A DNA stretch of 27,423 nucleotides, from assembly GCA_020201015.1 (NCBI GenBank), contig JAIVHN010000041.1, positions 1-27,423 on the forward strand, written 5' to 3'. Made by a program: the position numbers and the translations under genes. The notes under the pieces are model-generated. The model searched no databases. It was given only the letters and a program-made list of their open reading frames with translations, and was not told where the DNA came from. Shown piece by piece: positions 14,156 through 21,630 of this stretch (the first letter of the stretch is position 1; the number at the start of each line of letters is the position of its first letter). The stretch is from Spirochaeta sp. (GTDB taxonomy: Bacteria; Spirochaetota; Spirochaetia; DSM-27196; SLAA01).

Positions 14156-15259
14156 ATGCAAAAGACTCAACAGCGTGGGCATTCGCGACGTGAACGGGGC
14201 GGTTATGTAGTACTTGAACCGGACGGCGGAGCAGGGAAAAATCGGGAGTTTAAACTTGGGTACTCCGACCTTGATCGCCTCAAGGCTTACCTTAATAGGT
14301 ACGCTATTACTTTCGGTCTCTTTCAAGACAATACTTTTGAAGATCGCTTGTTTCCCTTTGGGACGGTTCCGCGGGTCATTGGTCCGTGGGAGTTTGACAC
14401 CTTGGAGAAGGGCCTGCGGCAACGGGTTCATGCGCTGAACCTATTCTTGCTCGACATTTATCATGAACGCAAGGTACTCAAAGACAAAATTATCCCCGAG
14501 GAGTTTGTATTCTCCTGTCCGGCATACCTCCCGGAGGTGTACGGTTTACGGCCGCCAGCAGATGTCTATGCCCATCTCTCCGGTATCGACCTTGTGCAAG
14601 CCGCCGATGGAACTTGGTATATTTTGGAGGACAACCTCCGGGTTCCTTCCGGCGCAAGTTATCCGCTCATTGCTCGCGAGGCATATCATACAGTTTGCCC
14701 CAACCTGATCTCAGACATGCCGGTGCGCGAGAGCCGCGATTATCCACAGATGCTTGGTCGGGTTATGGAGGATGTTAATCCTGGTGGAATTTCGGTAGTC
14801 CTCTCACCGGGCCGTTACAACGCGGCTTTTTTTGAGCACAGTTATCTTGCGGAAAAGATGGGTGTTCCATTGGTGTTTGGAAGTGACCTGGAGGTCGACG
14901 GTGAGTATCTCTACTTCAAGGATGTTGGTGGACATCGAGCACGGGTCGGGGCCGTGTACCGCAGGCTTTCGGACGAGTATCTGGACCCTATGGTGTTTGA
15001 ACCAGACTCAATCATTGGAGTTCCAAACATCATGTCGGTATATCGAAAGGGGAACGTCTCGATTGTGAATGCCGTCGGCAACGGCATTGCCGACGACAAA
15101 GGCATCTACTACTTTGTGCCTGCCCTTATTAAGTACTATCTTGGCGAGGAGGCAATTCTACGGAATGCGCCTACCTACCTACCGTTTTTTGAACGCGATC
15201 GTAAGCACGTGCTTCAAAACCCGACTTGCGTGCCTATGTTCTGCACGGAAAAGACATAA
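14156..15259 (+). pseudogene. Circularly permuted ATP-grasp protein (CP_ATPgrasp/DUF404-DUF407), 5' part
   Basis: Residues 1-354 match the family well: R-V-I-G-P-W-E-F-D-T-L-E-K-G-L-R-Q-R near residues 68-85, I-L-E-D-N-L-R-V-P-S-G-A-S-Y (about 158-171), and the G-N-G-I-A-D-D-K segment near 307-314 preceding Y-Y-F-V-P. After V-L-Q-N (about 15219) the frame gives 13 unrelated residues and stops, while the conserved C-terminus continues in the -1 frame (15220-15366). The piece that normally follows V-L-x-N, with the glycine-rich K-P-V-x-G-S-G-G-Y-G nucleotide loop and I-A-Q region, is absent. The family ligates amino groups to carboxylates using ATP and travels with alpha-E and transglutaminase genes, as here. 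As written the product cannot be a normal ligase. Confidence 0.88.
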
Positions 15260-15366
15260 CTGTTTGGCCAAGCGGGCTGACGAGGTATGCAATGGATCGT
15301 GGTTCCATGATTGTTAACTCATCACAGGGTGGAGGATTCAAGGACACATGGGTCTTATCTCTTTAA
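15220..15366 (+). pseudogene. CP_ATPgrasp protein, C-terminal remnant in the -1 frame
   Basis: This frame reads P-D-L-R-A-Y-V-L-H-G-K-D, then S-G-L-T-R-Y-A-M-D-R-G-S and V-N-S-S-Q-G-G-G-F-K-D-T-W-V-L, the hallmark C-terminus of the circularly permuted ATP-grasp family. It has no start codon or ribosome site of its own and ends at a TAA overlapping the start of the next gene. It shows that the gene was complete before an internal loss. From remembered homologues I estimate about 60-70 residues missing; this was not computed. Confidence 0.8.
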
Positions 15367-15992
15367 GAACGGCTAACCAGCTCTATTGGCTTGGACGTTA
15401 CGTTCAGCGTGCTTTAGACGTCTTGCATCGGCTGTACGATACTCGTGGCAACGACAAGGAACCGATAGGACTCGGATTTGAGGAATTTTGTGAGTGCTTA
15501 GGTATTGAGTCGGAGTTCGCGAATAGGGATGCTTTTTTGCAGGCTTTGTTCTTTGAAAAAGCAAACAGCTACTCGATCTTGTTCTCGTTGACTACTGCAT
15601 ATGAGAATGCAGTGTTTCTGCGGAACACCATCGGGCATGAGGGGTTTGCGTATGTGCGTCTAGCCCTCAATACTCTTGAGTCGCTCCGGGTGGTCAACTT
15701 TTATGATGTAAAGCCGGTTATCGATTATCTCTACGCTTTCTGGGGTAGCTTAGACGAGTGCGCCGACCCTAGAGTTCGTGCTATGGTTCGGTGGGGCAAA
15801 TGGGTTGAGATTCGTGATCTTGCGGGCCGTTTTGAAGACTCCGATGATCGGCTGGAGAAGGCGGTTGGGCAACTACGGGAGAATCTCCAAGTGCTGGATG
15901 TCGACGAGCACCTTAATGTTGCGCAAGCATTGGACCGAGAGGGAGGTATAGATTTCACAAATGAGCTCTTCACCACAATTTACCGACCTTGA
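15348..15992 (+). CDS. Alpha-E domain protein (DUF403), short form
   Basis: A 214-residue, mostly helical cytoplasmic protein starting with the family hallmark near residues 8-20: T-A-N-Q-L-Y-W-L-G-R-Y-V-Q-R. Further typical segments are A-Y-E-N-A-V-F-L-R-N-T-I-G (about 84-96) and L-A-L-N-T-L-E-S-L. Most alpha-E proteins are around 300 residues; this looks like a coherent shorter variant rather than an obvious truncation, since the helical pattern is continuous and the C-terminus runs up to the coupled next gene. AAGGA precedes the ATG. The start overlaps the ATP-grasp remnant by 19 bases and the end overlaps the transglutaminase gene by 32. Its role in the ATP-grasp system is unknown; a scaffold or substrate-binding helper has been suggested for the family. 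Confidence 0.85.
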   Translation: MGLISLRTANQLYWLGRYVQRALDVLHRLYDTRGNDKEPIGLGFEEFCECLGIESEFANRDAFLQALFFEKANSYSILFSLTTAYENAVFLRNTIGHEGFAYVRLALNTLESLRVVNFYDVKPVIDYLYAFWGSLDECADPRVRAMVRWGKWVEIRDLAGRFEDSDDRLEKAVGQLRENLQVLDVDEHLNVAQALDREGGIDFTNELFTTIYRP

Positions 15993-16800
15993 GTATGAAA
16001 GATCCGCTGATGGAGTCTATAAACTCAACTACGATGTGCGGGCAGAGATGGATACGGCCATTCGCAATCACTCGTGGTGTCTGCGTCTAAGCCTTCCTGA
16101 CGACGATTTCTTTGAAGTTGATGAATTCTCTCGCTATATCGAGCCCGAGTGCGCTGCAGCTACCGCGGTGGATTATCTTGGACAAGAGTACAGTTACGGG
16201 CTCACTCGCGAAGATCACTCGGTATTTCGTTACGGATTGTCTGCAACTATTCGACAACACGCGAGTTACGGTCGCCGACCGGATACCGTGCCAATTCAAA
16301 TTTTCCTGCGGAGCGACCGGCTCACGGAGCTTGATCACAAAGGGGTTGCCTGGCTTCAAGCCTTCCAATCTCCGGAGAAGCCAAAGAATCCCTTAGAGTG
16401 GTCAATTGGGGCGATGCACGAAATAACGCAAAATATGATCTACCTCACCGGAAGCACTAACTACAGTACTCCAGCGGGGGATGCGGTCTCACAGGGAAGC
16501 GGCGTTTGCCAAGATTTTGCCCATATACTCATTGGGCTCTGTCGCGCTCATGGAGTACCAGCACGCTACGTGAACGGTTTCCTTGTGGGTGACGGCGTGA
16601 CACACGCCTGGGTTGAGGTCTTTGTGGAGGGTAGATGGTACGGCTTAGACCCCACCCACAACCGTCTCGTTGTGCACGACTACATTCCCTTGGCCCGCGG
16701 GCGCAATGCCGAGGACTGCTCCTTGAATAGGGGAGTATGGAGTTCGGTTGTGCAACAGCATCAGCACATCTCGGCATCACTTGTCGAGGTGCTCGAGTGA
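15961..16800 (+). CDS. Transglutaminase-like cysteine peptidase with bacterial N-terminal domain
   Basis: A 279-residue protein without signal peptide. Residues 18-140 form the beta-rich N-terminal domain common to bacterial transglutaminase-like proteins; residues about 150-245 form the catalytic domain. The triad is intact: C183 in G-V-C-Q-D-F-A-H, H215 in T-H-A-W-V-E-V, and D230 in L-D-P-T-H-N. Members found with circularly permuted ATP-grasp and alpha-E genes are thought to cut or rearrange amide bonds in the peptide made by the ligase. The start overlaps the alpha-E gene and the stop overlaps the following GTG (GTGA), so the whole run is translationally coupled. Confidence 0.9.
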   Translation: MSSSPQFTDLEYERSADGVYKLNYDVRAEMDTAIRNHSWCLRLSLPDDDFFEVDEFSRYIEPECAAATAVDYLGQEYSYGLTREDHSVFRYGLSATIRQHASYGRRPDTVPIQIFLRSDRLTELDHKGVAWLQAFQSPEKPKNPLEWSIGAMHEITQNMIYLTGSTNYSTPAGDAVSQGSGVCQDFAHILIGLCRAHGVPARYVNGFLVGDGVTHAWVEVFVEGRWYGLDPTHNRLVVHDYIPLARGRNAEDCSLNRGVWSSVVQQHQHISASLVEVLE

Positions 16801-17777
16801 TCGAGGATATAGTTGATCTGGAGCTTCCTGTTGCCGAGCGGCTAGTAATTCGACGAAATAGATTACAGAACGACGCGAAATCAAGCTCTCACGAGTCCGA
16901 AGGCAGTAAAGCGCAACGCCGGATTGCTATTGTTACTGGAGTTCATGGCGATGAGCTTGAAGGGCAGTATGTCTGTGCACTTGTTGCTCAGAAAGTACAA
17001 GCGGAGTTCGAGCAACTGCGCGGGATCGTAGATATATACCCTGCCATCAATCCGCTTGGGATAGACGCAATTGAACGGAGTATTCCCTATCTTGAGCTTG
17101 ATATGAATCGGTACTTTGCGGGGGAGCAAGAACGGAACGATTCATATATTGCACACTTGACTGACTCGATAACCGAGTCCTTGGTTGGTGCCGATTTAGT
17201 TGTAGACATCCATGCCAGCAACATTTATCTCCGGGAGATTCCTCAAATACGAATGGACCGAAACACCTCGGAGAGGCTTTTGCCCTTGGCGCGGCTCATG
17301 AATGTTGATTTCATCTGGATTCATGAAGCGATAACGGTGCTCAAGTCTACTCTGGCTCACACCCTCAACGCGAGGAGCACACCGACACTCGTAGTGGAGA
17401 TGGGAGTCGGCATGCGCATTACACCGGCTTTTTGCAATGATCTGGTTCGCGGGATTTTCCGAGTTATGACACATCTTGGTATCTGGTCGGACCCTGATCC
17501 ACGTCCCGTGAAGGCCCCTATTGAGTGCAAGGAAGGCGAGGTGAGCTACATTAACTCGCCAGCCGCAGGGCTATTTATACCTGATGTTAAGCACTGGATT
17601 GGCGTAGAGCAAGGTGAACTGCTTGGGAGAATTGTGCAACCCTTAACAGGGGATGTTATATCTGAAATACGATCCCCCGGTGCCGGTACGGTTTTCACTC
17701 TCCGGGAATACCCGGTTGTTATGGAGGGGTCGCTCCTTGCGCGCGTGTTCACGGCTGCGACGGAGCTCACACGGTGA
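16797..17777 (+). CDS. AstE/AspA-family zinc deacylase (M14-like), complete
   Basis: A 326-residue succinylglutamate desuccinylase/aspartoacylase family protein. Zinc ligands are visible: H50 and E53 in G-V-H-G-D-E, and H139 in V-V-D-I-H-A-S. The substrate motif D-M-N-R-Y-F lies at 102-107, and a likely catalytic Glu follows in V-V-E-M-G-V-G. The C-terminal 70 residues form the small beta domain (I-N-S-P-A-A-G-L-F through S-P-G-A-G-T-V-F). GTG at 16797 is chosen as start because it overlaps the previous stop; an upstream start at 16737 would lie deep in the transglutaminase gene. It would remove an acyl group from an amide in the cytoplasm. The substrate is probably the product of the cluster, not a known arginine pathway intermediate. 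Confidence 0.88.
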   Translation: MIEDIVDLELPVAERLVIRRNRLQNDAKSSSHESEGSKAQRRIAIVTGVHGDELEGQYVCALVAQKVQAEFEQLRGIVDIYPAINPLGIDAIERSIPYLELDMNRYFAGEQERNDSYIAHLTDSITESLVGADLVVDIHASNIYLREIPQIRMDRNTSERLLPLARLMNVDFIWIHEAITVLKSTLAHTLNARSTPTLVVEMGVGMRITPAFCNDLVRGIFRVMTHLGIWSDPDPRPVKAPIECKEGEVSYINSPAAGLFIPDVKHWIGVEQGELLGRIVQPLTGDVISEIRSPGAGTVFTLREYPVVMEGSLLARVFTAATELTR

Positions 17778-18016
17778 AGACTGAAATACTATATCGACTA
17801 TCGTCAATGTCGCGCGAGGACTATCAGATTCACGGCTATAGGTTTGGTACTGGAAAATCTCGCGTAGCTATTGTGGCGGGTATGAGAGGTAGTGAGGCTC
17901 AGGGGCTTTACGTTGCTGCAAAACTCGTCCAGTACTTGAAACAGAACGAGCATGTAATTGCACCCGGCAGTGAGATCCTCATAATTCCGTCTGTGAACCC
18001 ATACCACAACGGATAG
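17774..18016 (+). pseudogene. AstE-like protein lacking zinc ligands, 5' part
   Basis: Begins with GTG inside the previous stop (GTGA). The 80 residues contain V-A-I-V-A-G-M-R-G-S-E-A-Q-G, where the zinc His of the family is R38 and Glu is kept at E41, then I-P-S-V-N-P-Y, the usual lead-in to the substrate segment. At about 18004 the frame is lost and stops at TAG; the protein continues in the -1 frame to 18624. The expected stretch with R-F-W...D-x-N-R-x-F-P-G is missing (about 25-30 residues by comparison with remembered homologues). The Arg-for-His form is a recognisable subgroup of this family, so the loss of zinc binding predates the break. Confidence 0.75.
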
Positions 18017-18624
18017 CGGCGGCCGTTATGGAAGCGGTACAAGACTACGAGCTGGGTGTATATCTTACATCAACGCCCCACCCGGGCAAGCACATTGTGC
18101 ATGCGCGAATACATCGACTTGGTCCCGAGAGTGCGAAGACGGCCGTAGACTTTGGCTTGCCGATTGTTCACGCGCACGAGCCTAATCCTCAGGAGACGGG
18201 TAGCTTGAACTACAACTGGCAGATCTGGAATACCCGTGCAGTTTCTCTCGTCGGTGGGAAGGGCTTTGAGATTGACGAAGACCAGGTCCTGGAGCTCTTT
18301 CATGGAGTGTTGCGGTATCTGGTGGTGCAGGGTGTGCTGTTACAGGAGATTACTTTGGCTTATCCGGAGCTCTCTCAGGCTAGACCGAGTCGCGTGGTTC
18401 AAGACACAGACCTTCATGTAGTTACAACGCCACGAGCCGGTATCTTTTCAACCCGATCTCGGCCTGGTGACTCGGTTCAGTCCGGCGAAGTGCTTGCAGA
18501 AATTCTGGACCCTCAATTGGGCGAAATCCGGTCACAGATTCGCAGTCCTATTGCCGGTACCGTGTTCTATGTTTACCAGACTCCTCTTGTGTATGAGAAA
18601 ATGATCGCGTTCATGATTGTCTAG
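18006..18624 (+). pseudogene. AstE-like protein, 3' part in the -1 frame
   Basis: In this frame the sequence reads Q-R-I-A-A-A-V-M-E-A-V-Q-D-Y-E-L-G-V-Y-L-T-S, continuing the AstE-like fold. L-N-Y-N-W-Q-I-W-N-T-R-A follows and then a C-terminal beta domain (R-S-P-I-A-G-T-V-F). The position equivalent to the second zinc His (D-I-H in the upstream paralogue) is Y-L-T-S. An ATG at 18028 could start a 198-residue product, but no ribosome site is seen. The stop overlaps the end of the convergent diguanylate cyclase gene by four bases. Confidence 0.75.
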
Positions 18625-20066
18625 CTGCTGAGGTTGGCCCGGTGCACGCGGTTGCGCCCTGCTCGTTTTGCTGAGTAAAGGGCGGCATCGGCGGTTTCAA
18701 TAAGGGCCGACAGGGCGACAGTGCTGTTGTAGCACTCGGCCACGCCAGCGCTAAAGCTAAGCACGTGCTGCAGTTCAAATGCGGACGACTCGTTGCACAA
18801 GGTGCGAATGCGGTCTATGGTTTTTTCCGCTGTTTCTATATCGGTATTTGGGAAAATTGCGACAAACTCTTCGCCTCCGTAGCGAATGAGTAGGTCTTCA
18901 CGCCGTAAGCCGTCACGAAGAAGTCGCGCAAGCTCGCGAATAATATGGTCACCTTTGGCGTGGCCGAAGGAATCGTTGATCGGCTTAAAGTTGTCGATAT
19001 CGATCATGGCAACTGAGTTATGTGAGTACAGGCTTTGGTACTCAACCCATAGCCGGGGCACAGTGCGCTCGAATACCAGCCGTGTAAGAAAGCCGGTGAG
19101 CTCATCATGTTCAAGCCGCTTAATCTGCTCTTGGTAATAGCTTCTATTGTACACTGCAGCTGCTAAGCTGTCCGTTAGGGCTAATGCCGGGTATAGATCG
19201 TCGCCACAGAAAGGCTCTTCGGATCGTCTCCAAAGTAGTAGGCACCCAATAAACTTGTTTCTCACGCGCAGTGGCACTATGAGCAGTGAGAGTAGTGAGG
19301 AGTCCAAGTATGGGCTCTCGGGTGCATTTGGACTTTCGGGCGCAACTGTACTCCCTGGCGAATCGACGATGATAGGGTAGAGGTTCTCAGATACCATTCC
19401 CAGAAACCGCCTCACCTCATTCTGAGCGGTTGTTACTTCCGCCGACCCGTTGAGTGAGGTACCAAAGACTCGGGTTATTTTGTCGTGTTGGGCTTCTTGC
19501 TGGGTATATACCTCACAACTTTGAAAATGAATAACCTCGGCAATCTGAATAACCGCGTGATCCAGCATGTGGTGGAGTTCACGGTCGAGCGTTATGTCTG
19601 CCCCGACTCGCCTTACGACCTCGTTAATGGCAAGTTTTCGTTGGCTCTCACGGTGTTCATGCTGGAGAATTTCCTCCGACTGCTTACGGACATCAATACG
19701 CCGGTCGAACCCTGCAACCTTGCCGATAGCTCCACCCGGAGTGCGCGAAAGAACTACCGCGTGCGTCTCTATCCAGTGCCACGTGCCGTCATTATCTGCG
19801 ACCCGATACTCGCAGTACATTTCATCCGTAAGACCGTTGTTCAAGCGGTCCCAGTTGTGCATGTAGTTTGGCAGATCTTCCGGATGAATACGCCGCTGGT
19901 AGCCACCATTTCGCATTTCGGTATCGGTTAGTCCAAGGCGCGTCAGGGTGCCGCTTGTGTGGCCCCAGTGGTTTTCCAAATCCCCAAAAAAGTAACCAGC
20001 CTGCAGCAGTTTTCGTCGCGATGCTTCACTCCGAAATACTGCCGATAGTTGATTCTCTTTTTCCAT
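18621..20066 (-). CDS. Diguanylate cyclase with PAS and GAF domains
   Basis: A 481-residue cytoplasmic signalling protein without membrane segments. A PAS_3-type domain covers about residues 25-135 (R-R-I-H-P-E-D-L-P-N-Y, W-H-W-I-E-T-H-A-V-V), a GAF-like domain about 150-315, and GGDEF about 325-478. The catalytic motif is G-G-E-E-F at 397-401, so cyclic di-GMP synthesis from two GTP is likely. The inhibitory site R-x-x-D (R-R-E-D, 388-391) lies exactly five residues before it, so product inhibition should operate. It lies 90 bases downstream of the SDR gene on the same strand. The input signal is not evident; no haem or flavin motif is visible. Confidence 0.92.
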   Translation of the reverse strand: MEKENQLSAVFRSEASRRKLLQAGYFFGDLENHWGHTSGTLTRLGLTDTEMRNGGYQRRIHPEDLPNYMHNWDRLNNGLTDEMYCEYRVADNDGTWHWIETHAVVLSRTPGGAIGKVAGFDRRIDVRKQSEEILQHEHRESQRKLAINEVVRRVGADITLDRELHHMLDHAVIQIAEVIHFQSCEVYTQQEAQHDKITRVFGTSLNGSAEVTTAQNEVRRFLGMVSENLYPIIVDSPGSTVAPESPNAPESPYLDSSLLSLLIVPLRVRNKFIGCLLLWRRSEEPFCGDDLYPALALTDSLAAAVYNRSYYQEQIKRLEHDELTGFLTRLVFERTVPRLWVEYQSLYSHNSVAMIDIDNFKPINDSFGHAKGDHIIRELARLLRDGLRREDLLIRYGGEEFVAIFPNTDIETAEKTIDRIRTLCNESSAFELQHVLSFSAGVAECYNSTVALSALIETADAALYSAKRAGRNRVHRANLSS

Positions 20067-20156
20067 AATGAGCAGAGTATACGTATTTTACGCGCGCAAC
20101 GCTACCTGAAATTTGACCGGCGGCGCCCTGTTTATCAAGAGCTGTGAGCCGTTTCT

Positions 20157-21062
20157 CTATGAGGAACCGCGGAAGTCCTGCATGCTGCTGTTTGTACCCA
20201 GCAACCGCACAACCTGGTCAAAGACTGCGGCTGGAAGAATGCCCCGCAAGAGCACGGCTAAACGTACGCTCCGCGGGCGCATCACTACCGGTTTGCCCTT
20301 CATAAGCGCGTCTTGAACAACCGCTCGTGCAATGACATCGTGACTCTTAACTAATGGGACGATCAAACCGCCAAGCCCGCGGATGCGGGCCCCCTCAAAC
20401 ATCCCGGTTTTGATATATCCCGGGTGTACCGAGCTAAACCGGATGTCGGTAGTTGCAAGCTGGCCCGCAGCTGCAGCTGCAAGCCCGCGCCGGTCCGCAA
20501 CTGCTGTAGCGTTACGAAGGTCGCGGGCTTCATGCCGGAGGCTCTCGGTTAGGCCCCACACCGCCCACTTGCTTGCCGCGTACACTGCCAGTCCGGATAC
20601 GCCAAGCGTACCCGAGGCCGAGGAAATATTAACTACGCGTCCAAACCGGCGACTCTCCATACCGGGAAGTAGGGCGTGGGTAACCGCTATTACGCCGTTG
20701 AGATTGACTGTAACGGTTGTGTTCCAGTCTTCTATGGAGCCATCGAGAAATTTTCCGCCCCGGACGAATCCGGCGTTATTGATGAGGATATCTACAGGGC
20801 CGAGTCTTGCTTCGGTCTCTGCGTGGGCGGCCTGAATATCGGAGGTCCGAGTTACGTCGCAGGTGCAACCAAGCACGCGCGCAGCCTCCGGATGCAGTTC
20901 CCGTAGCCTCGCCGCCGCCTTCTCTACCGCCGCGGTGTTAAGATCCCACACTGCAACCGAACAACCCTGCTCGAGTAGCCTATGCGCGGTCGCAAAACCA
21001 ATGCCACCTGCACCACCGGTGACAACCGATACTCTGTCTCGCAACACTGTAGGTCGTGGCAT
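20157..21062 (-). CDS. Short-chain dehydrogenase/reductase
   Basis: A 301-residue classical SDR oxidoreductase. NAD(P) binding: T-G-G-A-G-G-I-G at residues 15-22, with C-D-V (about 74-76) and N-N-A-G further on. Catalysis: S-S-A-S in the I-S-S-A-S-G strand and Y-A-A-S-K. Asp at the end of the second strand (V-W-D-L-N) favours NAD over NADP. An alanine-rich insert (about residues 190-210, A-D-R-R-G-L-A-A-A-A-A-G-Q-L) enlarges the loop before S-S-V-H-P-G-Y-I-K-T, and the C-terminus has a hydrophobic stretch found in some membrane-associated SDRs. The ATG at 21062 has GAGAGG six bases ahead; an in-frame start at 21110 is less likely. The substrate is unknown. Confidence 0.88.
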   Translation of the reverse strand: MPRPTVLRDRVSVVTGGAGGIGFATAHRLLEQGCSVAVWDLNTAAVEKAAARLRELHPEAARVLGCTCDVTRTSDIQAAHAETEARLGPVDILINNAGFVRGGKFLDGSIEDWNTTVTVNLNGVIAVTHALLPGMESRRFGRVVNISSASGTLGVSGLAVYAASKWAVWGLTESLRHEARDLRNATAVADRRGLAAAAAGQLATTDIRFSSVHPGYIKTGMFEGARIRGLGGLIVPLVKSHDVIARAVVQDALMKGKPVVMRPRSVRLAVLLRGILPAAVFDQVVRLLGTNSSMQDFRGSS

Positions 21063-21247
21063 GTAGCACCTCTCGGAGTAGCGCGATAAAAGACCTGACG
21101 GTTGAGTCAAGCACCTGAACTTCAGCTTCTAAATACCACCGGGCGCCAAGTGCGTCAACCCGGCTTGGTTCCGCACGATCCGACCTACGAGCCATATTCC
21201 GGCCTACCAGCTATATTCCGGGCTACATTTAGAATTGCAGAGCAGTA

Positions 21248-21301
21248 TCAGGTTTGCATGAGATAATACTAGTTTCGTGGTATTATCTCATGCAAACCTG
21301 A
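21248..21301. repeat. Long perfect inverted repeat (22-bp arms, 10-bp loop)
   Basis: The arms 21248-21269 and 21280-21301 are perfectly complementary and enclose TAGTTTCGTG. Each arm contains TTTGCATGAGATAATAC, so each strand shows an extended -10-like TG-A-GATAAT pointing into the loop. No T-run follows either arm, so it is not a rho-independent terminator. It may be an operator, a cruciform-forming site or the remnant of a small mobile element; no target-site duplication is seen. Confidence 0.92.
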
Positions 21302-21443
21302 GCATGGGCTAAATAGCTTGAGCGTTACCACCTGTCTGGCTCACATCTAAAATCGGTTGCCTGCTGGCTGCTGGCTGCTAAGGGCTCGCCTTCACCTGCG
21401 CCTTAAGGTTACACTAAGCGTAGGCTGCTTGATGGTGTCGTGT

Positions 21444-21587
21444 GCCGCCACGGCCGCCAAAGCTGTCTTGGCCGCGCAGGCCGCGCAGGCCGCGCAGGCC
21501 GCCACGGCCGCCAAAGCCGCCACGGCCGCGAAAGCTGTCTTGGCCGCGCAGGCCGCCACGGCCGCCACGGCCGCCAAAGCCGCCACG
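21444..21587. repeat. 9-bp minisatellite (16 units) upstream of sbcD
   Basis: Sixteen 9-base units, mostly GCCGCCACG, GCCGCCAAA or GCCGCGCAG, with two GCTGTCTTG units. A three-unit block (21453-21479) recurs after 72 bases (21525-21551), showing segmental duplication. The G+C content is far above its surroundings. It ends 43 bases before the sbcD start and is open in more than one frame on both strands because its period is a multiple of three. Confidence 0.92.
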
Positions 21588-21630
21588 CAAAAAGCAAAGC
21601 TCGCGACGAGCACTTTTGAAGGAACAAGGC

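Larger units (their letters stand above)
21063..21630. other. Gene-poor intergenic region between the SDR gene and sbcD
   Basis: 568 bases with no convincing gene. It holds a pair of imperfect ATATTCCGG-type direct repeats near 21193-21228, the long inverted repeat (21248-21301), short CTGGCTG repeats near 21361-21380 and the 9-bp minisatellite (21444-21587). Several frames stay open here because of the repeat composition. The promoters of the divergent SDR gene and sbcD must lie here, but none stands out clearly. Confidence 0.7.

Noticed and set aside
19485..19931. Plus-strand open frames across the diguanylate cyclase gene
   Set aside because: They are antisense to a protein with clear PAS, GAF and GGDEF motifs and show no motif of their own.
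21248..21301. CRISPR repeat or rho-independent terminator
   Set aside because: There is only one inverted pair with no spacer-repeat series and no T-run after either arm.
21442..21630. Pro/Arg-rich N-terminal extension of SbcD from a GTG at 21442
   Set aside because: The normal family start at 21631 has AAGGA at good spacing; the extension is repeat-derived and not typical.
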